From the NCBI GenBank assembly GCA_028278755.1, contig JAPYOI010000328.1:1-6990 (forward strand): DNA of 6,990 nt, in the 5' to 3' direction. The notes under the pieces are model-generated. The model was not told the origin of the DNA. It did no database searches and saw only the letters and a list, made by a program, of their open reading frames with translations. This document shows, piece after piece, positions 1 to 5,711 of the stretch (the stretch's first letter is position 1; every line of letters starts with the position of its first letter). This DNA is from Poriferisodalis multihospitum (lineage in GTDB: Bacteria > Actinomycetota > Acidimicrobiia > Acidimicrobiales > Poriferisodalaceae). The translations under genes were made by a program, and so were the position numbers.

Positions 1-822
1 CGACACGGCCGACTGGATCTCGGACTCGCTGCGGTACTTGCGCTGGTCGTCGGACGACGAGTGATGGTCCAAGCGGACCACGTTGAACTCGATCAGCGCC
101 GGCCCCTTGCCGGCGCGGATGTCGCGGATCAGGCCCGGCACGATCCGGTAGATCTCGTCAAAGGTGCCCGTGCCGTCCAGTTCGTAGGCGGGCAGCCCGA
201 ACCCCTCGGCGATCCTGTGGATCTTGGAAGCCGTCTGGTACTTCTGCGGCACGCTGATGGCGTAGCCGTTGTTCTGCACGACGAACAGCACCGGCAGGCG
301 TTCCCGAGTGGCCCAGTTGAGCGACTCGAAGAACTCTCCCTCGCTGGTGGCACCCTCGCCGGAAGCCGCATAGACGATCGCGTCGGAGCCGTCGTAGCGC
401 ATGGCGCGGGCGGCGCCGACGGCCGGCAGGTACTGCGTGCCGGTGGCGGCGCTCTGCGCCACGAGCTTGAGATCGCGGCAGGACCACTGCTCGGGCATGT
501 TGACGCCCCCGGAATTGGGGTCCCCGTCACGGCTGAGCAGGCCTAGGAAGATGTCCTTGTACGGCATTCCGAGCGTGACGGCCACGCTCTTCTCGCGGTA
601 GTAGGTGTAGAACCAGTCGTGGCCCGGGCGCATCAGCATAGGCACGCCGACCTGAACCTGCTCGTGCCCGCGAGTCGAGGCGTAGAAGGCCAGCCTGCCC
701 TGCTTCAAGAAGACCTTGGCGCGCTCCTCGACGTAGTAGCACTGGAGCATCTTCTCGTAAAGCTCCCGAAGCACCTCGCGGGGAACGATTCCCTCTGCGA
801 CTTCCATCACGTGGGTTGCCAT
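1..822 (-). CDS. Thiamine-diphosphate-dependent 2-oxoacid dehydrogenase E1, alpha region (3' end outside the window)
   Basis: The family decarboxylates a 2-oxoacid (pyruvate or branched-chain) using thiamine diphosphate and passes the acyl group to the lipoyl E2 of a cytoplasmic complex. I translated the frame from ATG at 822 and it stays open for 274 residues to position 1. Visible landmarks are the N-terminal helix LYEKMLQCYYVEERAK (21-36), a TPP/Mg motif GEG (155-157) followed 27 residues later by NN (184-185), and the loop HHSSSDD (253-259) preceding YR, as in E1-alpha phosphorylation-loop regions. The usual motif is GDG, so GEG is a mild variant. The start is supported by TTAGG with a 6-nt spacer (823-828); Met6 is a weaker alternative. 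The gene is transcribed divergently from the redoxin. Substrate cannot be decided here. Some bacteria fuse E1 alpha and beta in one chain, but the C-terminus is not visible. Confidence 0.9.
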   Translation of the reverse strand, partial: MATHVMEVAEGIVPREVLRELYEKMLQCYYVEERAKVFLKQGRLAFYASTRGHEQVQVGVPMLMRPGHDWFYTYYREKSVAVTLGMPYKDIFLGLLSRDGDPNSGGVNMPEQWSCRDLKLVAQSAATGTQYLPAVGAARAMRYDGSDAIVYAASGEGATSEGEFFESLNWATRERLPVLFVVQNNGYAISVPQKYQTASKIHRIAEGFGLPAYELDGTGTFDEIYRIVPGLIRDIRAGKGPALIEFNVVRLDHHSSSDDQRKYRSESEIQSAVS

Positions 823-1037
823 CGCCGACCTAAGCTCGCGGACTTGGCGGGACGCCAGAGAAGCGCACGCCAATTCTCACCCTAACAGCTGCCTGCGATG
901 GCCGAGAAAGAGCGGCTACGGGCACCCGATGGAGCGCCCTCCGGCGGCGCGGGGGTGCCGCTGGCCGGGCAAATCACGCGGCCAATCCGGCCGAACGACC
1001 AGGAACGCGAGAGTGCAACCTGGCTTACACTGAACGA
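823..1037. promoter_or_regulatory. Divergent intergenic region between the E1 dehydrogenase and redoxin genes
   Basis: These 215 bp must contain the 5' ends of both divergent transcripts. On the E1 side the only clear signal is TTAGG (829-833), 6 nt from the ATG. On the redoxin side there is a TACACT hexamer just before its start (separate entry). A short inverted repeat CGGCC-AATCC-GGCCG (979-993) sits between them; it could be an operator but is also expected by chance at this GC content. An open frame beginning at 898 crosses into the redoxin gene in another frame and has no recognisable family, so I treat it as non-coding. Confidence 0.5.
1026..1031 (+). promoter_or_regulatory. Candidate -10 element TACACT of a leaderless redoxin transcript
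   Basis: TACACT matches the TAnnnT -10 pattern and lies at -12 to -7 relative to the A of the redoxin ATG at 1038. That spacing would place transcription initiation at or next to the start codon, giving a leaderless mRNA. Consistent with this, no Shine-Dalgarno sequence precedes the ATG (the preceding bases are TGAACGA). No convincing -35 hexamer is visible 16-18 bp upstream. This is inference from position only. Confidence 0.35.
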
Positions 1038-2093
1038 ATGTTCCGACCCCGGTCACGCCGACGCGACTGGGCCTTTGGCCTGGCCGTGTCGTTATTCCTC
1101 ATGTCCGCCCCGCATTCAGGTGTCGCAGCCGGCCCGGAGGTCGGGCAGAGCGTTCCGGCCTTCGAGGCCGTCGATCAGTCGGGCAACGCCCGGGATTTCG
1201 CCAGCCTGGCGGGGGAGCAGGGTCTGCTGCTGCTGTTCTTCCGCTCGGCGGACTGGTGACCGTTCTGCAAGGGCCAGCTCGTGCAGCTGGAACGCAAGCG
1301 CCAGGCGCTCGAAGAGCATGGCATCAATATCGCCGCCATCAGCTACGACAAGCGCGAGGCCCTGAGCAATTTCGCGGAGCGGGCCGGAATCGGATTCCCG
1401 CTGCTTTCCGACCCTGACTCGGAGATCATCCGCGCCTTCGGCGTGCTGAACGAGGACGTGCCCGAGACCCACCAGTTCTACGGTATCCCGCACCCCGTCG
1501 AATTCCTGCTGCGTCCCGACCGGACCGTGGCGGAGAAGTTTCACGAGGCCAATTACAGGGATCGCTTCACGGCCGGCCGCATCTTGGTCCGCCAGCTGGG
1601 CTCCGACGCGGGCGGCGCGCGGACGCAGCAGCGGACGTCGCACCTGAAGGTGACCAACTGGGCAAGCGACGAGACCGTGCGCGGCGGAAATCGATTCGCC
1701 CTCGTGCTCGACATCGAGCTCAACGACAAGATGCACGTCTACGCTCCGGAGGTCGAGGGCTACATCCCCATCGCTTGGAACATGGACGCCGGCTCTGGCG
1801 TGACCCTCTACGACGCGGAGTTTCCCGACGCGAAGACCTTGCACCTTCCGGCGATCGACGAGCGCGTGCCCGTCTACGAGGGCTCGTTCCGCCTGGTGCG
1901 GGACATCATGGTCGACCAGCCGAGGGAACTCGGCGATCTGCTCCAAGACGGCGCGCTGAAGATTAGCGGGAGCCTGCGCTACCAAGCGTGCGACGACAAG
2001 GTCTGCTACCTGCCGACGACCGTGCCCTTGGAATGGACGATCCAATTCGAGCAGCACGATCGCACGCGGGTGCCGGAAGCCCTGCGCCGCTGA
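1038..2093 (+). CDS. Selenoprotein: exported peroxiredoxin/thioredoxin-like (UxxC) protein fused to a DsbD-alpha-like domain
   Basis: Reading the in-frame TGA at 1257-1259 as selenocysteine gives 351 residues. Residues 1-31 form a signal peptide or anchor (RPRSRRR, then a hydrophobic stretch 11-31), so the protein likely acts in the periplasm. Residues about 34-185 are an AhpC/TSA redoxin domain: GQSVPAFEAVDQSG (36-49), active site SADW-U74-PFC77-K, and GFPLLSDPDSEIIRAFGV (119-136). Cys homologues have WCPFC at this site, so Sec replaces the attacking Cys. Residues about 200-340 resemble the DsbD N-terminal domain: KMHVYAPEVEGYIPI and YQAC318-DDKV-C323-YLP, whose Cys pair would exchange disulfides. 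Sequence after the TGA continues the same domain in the same frame, a SECIS-like hairpin follows, and the true stop is TGA at 2091-2093. Function is probably thiol/peroxide redox chemistry; the substrate is unknown. ribH follows 58 bp downstream. Alternatives are a TGC-to-TGA mutation or a base error. Confidence 0.88.
1257..1259 (+). other. In-frame UGA predicted to encode selenocysteine (Sec74)
   Basis: The codon lies at the position of the N-terminal Cys of a CxxC redox motif (W-TGA-P-F-C). Both flanks belong to one redoxin domain, and there is no other stop in this frame from 1038 to 2090. The next base is C; UGAC is regarded as a comparatively weak termination context. The genes ending at 2093, 2637 and 3117 (plus) and 5866 (minus) use TGA as a real stop, which argues against genome-wide reassignment of UGA. 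Confidence 0.85.
1261..1294 (+). promoter_or_regulatory. Candidate bacterial SECIS stem-loop
   Basis: CCAGCT (1274-1279) pairs perfectly with AGCTGG (1285-1290) around the five-base loop CGUGC (1280-1284). The stem starts 14 nt after the UGA and the loop starts 20 nt after it. A G at the second loop position followed by U matches the published bacterial SECIS pattern: apical loop roughly 16-37 nt after UGA, with G in one of the first two loop bases, recognised by SelB. A four-pair lower helix CGUU (1261-1264) with AACG (1291-1294) can form below it, leaving bases 1265-1273 as a one-sided bulge. No energy calculation was done. Confidence 0.7.
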
Positions 2094-2151
2094 GCCGGTC
2101 GCGTCGAAGCTCGACGCGGACGCGATTGGATACGATGAAGTTGCGCCTGCG

Positions 2152-2637
2152 ATGCCGCGCCAAGGATTCACGGAACTGGAAGGCGGGCTCGACGCAGCAG
2201 AGCTGCGCTTGGGCTGCGTCGTGTCGCGCTTCAACAGTTTCATCACGGACCGGCTGCTCGAAGGAGCCCTGGACGCGATCCGCCGTCACGGCGGCGATGC
2301 GGACAAGGTCTTCGTGGCCCGCGTGCCCGGTTCGCTAGAGCTGGCAACCGCCGCCCGCGCCCTGGCACAGAGCGGCAACTTCGATGCCTTGATCTGCCTG
2401 GGAGCCGTGATCCGCGGCGACACCGCCCACTATGAGCACGTGGCCTCGGGGGCGGCGAGCCAAATCGCGCGCGTCGGACCCGAAACCGGCGTGCCGACCA
2501 TCTTCGGCGTGCTGACCTGCGATACCGTCGAGCAGGCGATCGACCGCTCCGGAGCCAAGAGCGGCAACGCCGGGTCCCAGGCCGCCGCGTCAGCCATCGA
2601 AATGGCCAACCTGCTGAGCTCGATTCGCTCCATGTGA
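2152..2637 (+). CDS. ribH: 6,7-dimethyl-8-ribityllumazine synthase (riboflavin biosynthesis)
   Basis: The cytoplasmic enzyme condenses 5-amino-6-ribitylamino-uracil with 3,4-dihydroxy-2-butanone 4-phosphate to give the lumazine precursor of riboflavin. The 161-residue length is typical. Landmarks in order are SRFNSFITDRLLEGAL (25-40), the substrate-loop motif PGSLEL (59-64), LGAVIRGDTAHYEHV (83-97) with the expected catalytic His93, PTIFGVLT (115-122) and the C-terminal RSGAKSGNAG plus AAASAIEMANL helix. PGSLEL differs from the commoner PGAFEL. The ATG at 2152 is the only good start, but no clear Shine-Dalgarno precedes it, so translation may depend on coupling or an unstructured leader. It lies 58 bp after the redoxin and 24 bp before nusB, an arrangement that suggests one operon. 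Stop is TGA. Confidence 0.95.
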   Translation: MPRQGFTELEGGLDAAELRLGCVVSRFNSFITDRLLEGALDAIRRHGGDADKVFVARVPGSLELATAARALAQSGNFDALICLGAVIRGDTAHYEHVASGAASQIARVGPETGVPTIFGVLTCDTVEQAIDRSGAKSGNAGSQAAASAIEMANLLSSIRSM

Positions 2638-2639
2638 CC

Positions 2640-2653
2640 GCTGCGGTCGCAGC
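2640..2653 (+). other. Short hairpin in the ribH-nusB spacer
   Basis: GCTGC-GGTC-GCAGC forms a five-pair stem with a GGTC tetraloop, beginning 2 nt after the ribH stop and ending 8 nt before the nusB ATG. It occupies the place where a nusB ribosome-binding site would be expected, and no Shine-Dalgarno is visible. It has no U-tract, so it is not a standard intrinsic terminator. It could affect nusB translation or mRNA processing, or be incidental. Confidence 0.35.
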
Positions 2654-2661
2654 GTCCCGCC

Positions 2662-3117
2662 ATGTCCTCCCGCCGACGATCCCGCGAGTGCGCCTTGCAA
2701 ATGATCTACCAGTGGGACGCTGGGGGGGCGGAGCCGGACCAAGTTGTCGCGGACTTCTTCGGTCGCCTCGCGTCCGACGATCCGCAGCCGGTGGATGCCT
2801 TTGCCGAGCAGCTGTTTCGCGATGCCGCGAACGACGTCGCGGAGCTCGACGCGATCATCGCGCGGCACACCGCCGAGCGCTGGCAGCCGAGTCGCATCGA
2901 ACCGGTCGTGCGACACCTGCTGAGGCTGGCGCTTGCAGAACTGCGCGGCGGCGAGACGCCCCCCGCGATTGTCATCAACGAGACCCTCGAGATCGGCAAG
3001 CGCTATGACGGCGACGCTTCGACGCGGTTCATGAACGGCATCCTGAACGGATTCGTCGAGGCCTCCGATCCTGACAGTGCCGAGTCGGGCCAGTCCGGCA
3101 CGCAGGACGAAGGCTGA
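2662..3117 (+). CDS. nusB: Transcription antitermination factor NusB
   Basis: NusB binds boxA RNA with S10 (NusE) and takes part in rRNA antitermination in the cytoplasm. The 151-residue product begins RRRSRECALQMIYQWD (4-19), the conserved first helix with Arg and aromatic residues. It continues with RIEPVVRHLLRLALAEL (78-94) and ends with the signature PAIVINETLEIGKRYDGD (101-118) and FMNGILNGF (123-131). An acidic tail of about 18 residues (SDPDSAESGQSGTQDEG) follows the conserved core. The pairing downstream of ribH is common in many bacteria and supports both calls. ATG 2662 fits the family N-terminus. The gene is convergent with the next one, with only 21 bp between stops. Confidence 0.95.
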   Translation: MSSRRRSRECALQMIYQWDAGGAEPDQVVADFFGRLASDDPQPVDAFAEQLFRDAANDVAELDAIIARHTAERWQPSRIEPVVRHLLRLALAELRGGETPPAIVINETLEIGKRYDGDASTRFMNGILNGFVEASDPDSAESGQSGTQDEG

Positions 3118-3118
3118 C

Positions 3119-3139
3119 GCCCGCCACGTGGCGCCGGGC
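3119..3139. terminator. Possible bidirectional stem-loop between convergent nusB and the ABM-like gene
   Basis: GCCCG (3119-3123) can pair with CGGGC (3135-3139). Inside it the perfect 12-bp palindrome CGCCACGTGGCG (3122-3133) gives a competing or coaxial helix. It sits exactly between the two convergent stop codons, overlapping the last base of the minus-strand one. There is no convincing T-run on either side, so intrinsic termination is only a guess from placement. Confidence 0.3.
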
Positions 3140-3510
3140 TATTTCGGATGCACGACCGCAAAGCCGTCGAAGCGCGTCTCCCGCGAGTGCGACGACAGTG
3201 CGGGCCAAGCCCGCTGGTGCTTGTCCGAGGCGACCCATTCCATCCTCTGCTCCTCGGTGTCGAAGCTTAGGCGCACTGTGAAGTCGGAGGTCGCGGGCTT
3301 GCGCATCAAGAGCGCGCTCCTGAAGCCGGGCATGCTGCTCACGGCGGGATAGAACACCTCGGAGAACGTGTTCTCGAGTTGTTCGGCCTGCCCGCTCTTG
3401 GCCGTCATCCAGATGTGCAGTTCCACCGGGCCATCGATATCGAAGGCCCGCTCGGCCGCCGCTGGCAACGCCAGGCAGGCGGCCAGGCAGATCAGTGCGA
3501 TTCCGCGCAT
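3139..3510 (-). CDS. Small secreted protein with an ABM-like (dimeric alpha/beta barrel) domain
   Basis: The 123-residue product starts at an ATG (3510) preceded by GGAGG with a 6-nt spacer (3517-3521), which decides against the longer upstream reading. Residues 1-19 (RGIALICLAACLALPAAAE) form a clear signal peptide with an AAA/E-type cleavage site. The mature part begins VELHIWMTAKSGQAEQL (29-45), then MPGFRSALLMR (60-70), FTVRLSFDTEEQRMEWVAS (77-95) and an alpha-helix rich in His and Trp. The pattern of strand, long helix, PGF turn, strand and W-containing helix resembles antibiotic-biosynthesis-monooxygenase-like barrels, which often dimerise. No cofactor residue can be assigned, and export is unusual for that fold. 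Function is unknown. It lies 71 bp downstream of the NHL gene on the same strand. Stop is TAG. Confidence 0.75.
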   Translation of the reverse strand: MRGIALICLAACLALPAAAERAFDIDGPVELHIWMTAKSGQAEQLENTFSEVFYPAVSSMPGFRSALLMRKPATSDFTVRLSFDTEEQRMEWVASDKHQRAWPALSSHSRETRFDGFAVVHPK

Positions 3511-3536
3511 ATCGTCCCTCCCGCGGACAGCCGTGC

Positions 3537-3580
3537 TCGGGCGTGCCGCGCTGCCATGATGGCACACCCGCAGCGCCCGA
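3537..3580 (-). terminator. Stem-loop just after the NHL-repeat gene
   Basis: TCGGGCG (3537-3543) and CGCCCGA (3574-3580) are perfect 7-base inverted arms, and the enclosed segment holds a second inverted repeat, TGCCAT-G-ATGGCA (3552-3564). The structure begins one base past the TAG stop of the NHL gene on the minus strand and ends before the strong ribosome-binding site of the ABM-like gene. No U-tract follows, so it may be a weak terminator, an mRNA processing or stabilising element, or a protein-binding palindrome. Confidence 0.4.
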
Positions 3581-3581
3581 A

Positions 3582-4667
3582 CTAGGGGCGCACGATGCGA
3601 ACCCGATGGTTCTCGCTGTCCCCGACGTAGACGTTGCCAGCTCGGTCCACGTAGACACCGTGGGGCCGCGCCAGGCCGCACTTGAGCGGATCGCCGTCCG
3701 GGCCGTCGTGGACTGTGCCGTCGCCCGCCACCGTTGAGATGACGCCACTTGCGGCATCGATCCGGCGAATCGCGTGATTCTCGGTATCGGCAAGATAGAC
3801 AGCCCGGTCGGGGCCGACCTCAATACCCTTCGGGCCCGCCAGGGTGGCCTCGGTTGCTGGGCCCCCATCGCCGGTGTACCCCTTGGCACCGGTCCCGGCG
3901 ACGTGATGGAGGCGCTTCGCCTTCATGTCCAGCCGATACACCGCGTTGCCCTCGCGCAGGGCGATGTACATGTCGCCGTCGGGCGCGAACGCCAGCGCGC
4001 GCGGGCCGTTGAGCGGCGTTCCGGCCAGCCGAGCGCCGTCCGGCGTAGGCTCGCGCTCACCGGTGCCGGCAAACGTAGTCACGGTGCCGGTGGCAAGGTC
4101 GACGCGCCGGATCCTGTGATTGCCAATGTCGGCGACATACAAAGAGCCCTTGCCATCCAGGGCGATCGAGTGCGGACGGTTGAACGTCGCCTCCACCGCC
4201 GGGCCGCCGTCGCCGGAGAACCCGCGCTCGCCGGTGCCGGCAATCGTCGTGATCGTGCCGTCATCGGCATCGACCCTCCGGACCACCGCGCTGAGCATCT
4301 CGACGAAGTACATGTTGCCGTCGTCATCGAAGCGGACTTCATACGGGTCATTGAGCTTGGCTTCGAGAGCCAGTCCGCCATCGCCGGAGTATCCGGCCTC
4401 GCCCGTCCCGACAACCGTCGAAATCGTGCCGTCACCCATGTCAACGCGACGGATCCGGTCAGTGTCGATCTCGCAGACGTACAGCGCGCCGTCCGGGCCC
4501 AGAGTGAGGCCGTAGGGGTTGCCGACCCGGGCGGCGGTCGCGGGACCGCCATCTCCTGTTGCGCCGGAAACGCTGGTGCCCGCGAGCGTCTCGGTGATAC
4601 CGGCCAGCAATCCAGACGATGCGAAGAGGAAAGCCAGAATCAGTCGCATTCGGTAAGCATATCTCAC
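3582..4667 (-). CDS. Secreted six-bladed NHL-repeat beta-propeller protein
   Basis: The 361-residue product starts at GTG (4667), which has GGGGGGA 7 nt upstream (4675-4681). ATG at codon 7 (4649) lacks a ribosome-binding site. Residues 1-23 look like a signal peptide (RMRLILAFLFASSGLLAG), so the protein is exported. The rest is six tandem units of about 57 residues. Each has T-x-AGTG, then TGDGGPA, a P-x-G/S turn, DG-x-LYVAD and an IRRVD strand; the GDGG motif or its remnant falls at 37, 94, 151, 208, 265 and 320. This spacing predicts a closed six-blade NHL propeller. Blades 4 and 6 have degenerate GDGG motifs. Such propellers bind proteins, peptides or ligands; nothing here shows catalysis. 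No partner domain or anchor is present. Stop is TAG. Confidence 0.88.
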   Translation of the reverse strand: MRYAYRMRLILAFLFASSGLLAGITETLAGTSVSGATGDGGPATAARVGNPYGLTLGPDGALYVCEIDTDRIRRVDMGDGTISTVVGTGEAGYSGDGGLALEAKLNDPYEVRFDDDGNMYFVEMLSAVVRRVDADDGTITTIAGTGERGFSGDGGPAVEATFNRPHSIALDGKGSLYVADIGNHRIRRVDLATGTVTTFAGTGEREPTPDGARLAGTPLNGPRALAFAPDGDMYIALREGNAVYRLDMKAKRLHHVAGTGAKGYTGDGGPATEATLAGPKGIEVGPDRAVYLADTENHAIRRIDAASGVISTVAGDGTVHDGPDGDPLKCGLARPHGVYVDRAGNVYVGDSENHRVRIVRP

Positions 4668-4755
4668 GCGACAATCCCCCCGGGCGAACGCAGGACGGCC
4701 CGCGCCGGCCGTACGGGAATCAGCCCGCCGATGCCAACGACGGCACCCGCGAAGC

Positions 4756-4785
4756 CGGGGCGCGAACGTAGCGCGGAACCCCGCG
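4756..4785 (-). terminator. GC-rich stem-loop downstream of the desaturase gene
   Basis: CGGGG (4756-4760) pairs with CCCCG (4779-4783). A further CGCG/CGCG helix (4761-4764 with 4772-4775) extends it around a 7-base loop, with a small bulge GAA (4776-4778). It lies about 35 bp past the desaturase stop on the minus strand. No T-run is present, and an alternative hairpin CGCGG-AACC-CCGCG overlaps it. Placement is the only support for termination. The rest of 4668-4817 shows no gene. Confidence 0.3.
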
Positions 4786-4817
4786 AGTCGCGATCAACGA
4801 GAGCACCCCGAGGGAGC

Positions 4818-5711
4818 TTACGCGGCCGCCTTCAGGCCGGGCGCCACGCCCTTTTGCTGGGGACTCTCCAGTTCCGCCAAGCTAGGCGCGTAAACCGCCT
4901 TGGCGATGCCCAGCTTCTCGAGCAGGCGAATCTGCCAGAAGGTCGGATCCAGCTCGTACCAGGCAACTCCGTGCCGCGCCGAGACCGGGTTGGCATGGTG
5001 GTTGTTGTGCCAGCCCTCGCCGAACGAAACGAGCGCGACCCACCATAGGTTGCGCGAATCGTCCACGGTCTCGAACCGGCGCCCGCCCCACATGTGCGTG
5101 GCCGAGTTGACCAGCCATGTCGCATGCAAGCCGGCAACCACCCGCAGCGGAATGGCCCACAGCATCATCCCGACGCCGCCAAGCAGCAAGATCGCAACTC
5201 CCAGGACCGTCAGCGGAACCCAGTGCCAGGCGCTAAGCACTCGGTAAAACCGGTCCTTGCCCAGGTCGGGCGCATACTTGTCCGCCAGAGCCGTGCTGGA
5301 ATGCATCGTCTCGCCGAACAGGATCCAGCCCATGTGCGCCCAGAATCCGCCGTGCCGCGGAGTGTGGGGATCGTGGTCTGTGTCGGAGTGCTGGTGGTGG
5401 CAACGGTGCGCCGCCACCCAGTAGATCGGGCCGCCCTCCAGCGCCAGCGTGCCGCAGACCGCCAGGAAGTACTCCAATGGCTTGGGAACCTTGTAGCCGC
5501 GGTGCGTGTGCAAGCGGTGGTAGCCCATTCCGATGCCCCAGCTCATTGACACCCAGTACAGTCCGATCGCCACGGCCAAGTTCGTCCACGTGAAAAAGAA
5601 CGGCGCGGCCAGCGCGCCTACGTGGAAGAGGCCCAGCGCGATCGTGGTGCCCATGTTCAGCCTCGACCGGTCGCCGAAATTCAAGAAAGGTGTCTGCGGG
5701 GCATCGTTCAC
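4818..5711 (-). CDS. Membrane fatty acid desaturase (delta-9 acyl-CoA/acyl-lipid desaturase family)
   Basis: This family introduces a cis double bond into saturated acyl chains, using a di-iron centre held by histidine clusters, O2 and an electron donor, at the inner membrane. All three clusters are present in the 297-residue product: HRLHTH (65-70), HRCHH (102-106) followed by HSDTDHDPH, and HNNHH (235-239), plus a His in NSATH (202-206). Hydrophobic segments lie at about 20-60 and 165-200, typical of the family's paired membrane hairpins. No cytochrome b5 or ferredoxin domain is fused, so an external donor is needed. The start is GTG at 5711 with GGAGG 10 nt upstream (5722-5726), a slightly long spacer; Met20 is the next option. 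The alanine-rich C-terminus ends at TAA. It is probably transcribed from its own 154-bp upstream region. Confidence 0.93.
   Translation of the reverse strand: MNDAPQTPFLNFGDRSRLNMGTTIALGLFHVGALAAPFFFTWTNLAVAIGLYWVSMSWGIGMGYHRLHTHRGYKVPKPLEYFLAVCGTLALEGGPIYWVAAHRCHHQHSDTDHDPHTPRHGGFWAHMGWILFGETMHSSTALADKYAPDLGKDRFYRVLSAWHWVPLTVLGVAILLLGGVGMMLWAIPLRVVAGLHATWLVNSATHMWGGRRFETVDDSRNLWWVALVSFGEGWHNNHHANPVSARHGVAWYELDPTFWQIRLLEKLGIAKAVYAPSLAELESPQQKGVAPGLKAAA

Noticed and set aside
61..742. Several plus- and minus-strand frames of 66-161 codons within 61-742
   Set aside because: All are out of frame with the continuous E1 reading from 822 to 1, which carries the thiamine-binding motifs.
979..993. 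CGGCC-AATCC-GGCCG inverted repeat as an operator in the divergent region
   Set aside because: Short, pure G/C arms are expected by chance here and no promoter element is aligned with it, so I do not list it as a separate site.
1257..1259. Global reassignment of TGA to Trp or Gly
   Set aside because: TGG encodes the many Trp residues, and the genes ending at 2093, 2637, 3117 and (minus) 5866 stop naturally at TGA at family-typical C-termini.
2094..2151. FMN riboswitch ahead of ribH
   Set aside because: The 58-bp gap is too short for an RFN element and shows none of its conserved blocks.
1116..2246. A 376-codon open frame on the minus strand, antisense to the redoxin gene and the start of ribH
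   Set aside because: It has no recognisable domain and lies opposite two well-supported genes. Long antisense frames are normal at this GC content. It is a risk for misannotation because the Sec codon breaks the real gene on the other strand.
2635..2653. TGA of ribH followed by a hairpin with a GGTC loop, as a second Sec site
   Set aside because: The loop begins only 7 nt after the TGA, too close for a bacterial SECIS. The RibH protein is already full length, with no Cys/Sec motif downstream.
3115..3139. TGA of nusB followed by a hairpin, as a Sec site
   Set aside because: The likely loop (ACGT) lies about 8 nt after the TGA and lacks G in its first two bases. NusB is complete at this stop.
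3774..5048. A 424-codon plus-strand open frame across the NHL and desaturase genes
   Set aside because: It is antisense to the NHL repeats (its apparent repetition mirrors them) and runs through the 3' end of the desaturase. No family resemblance.
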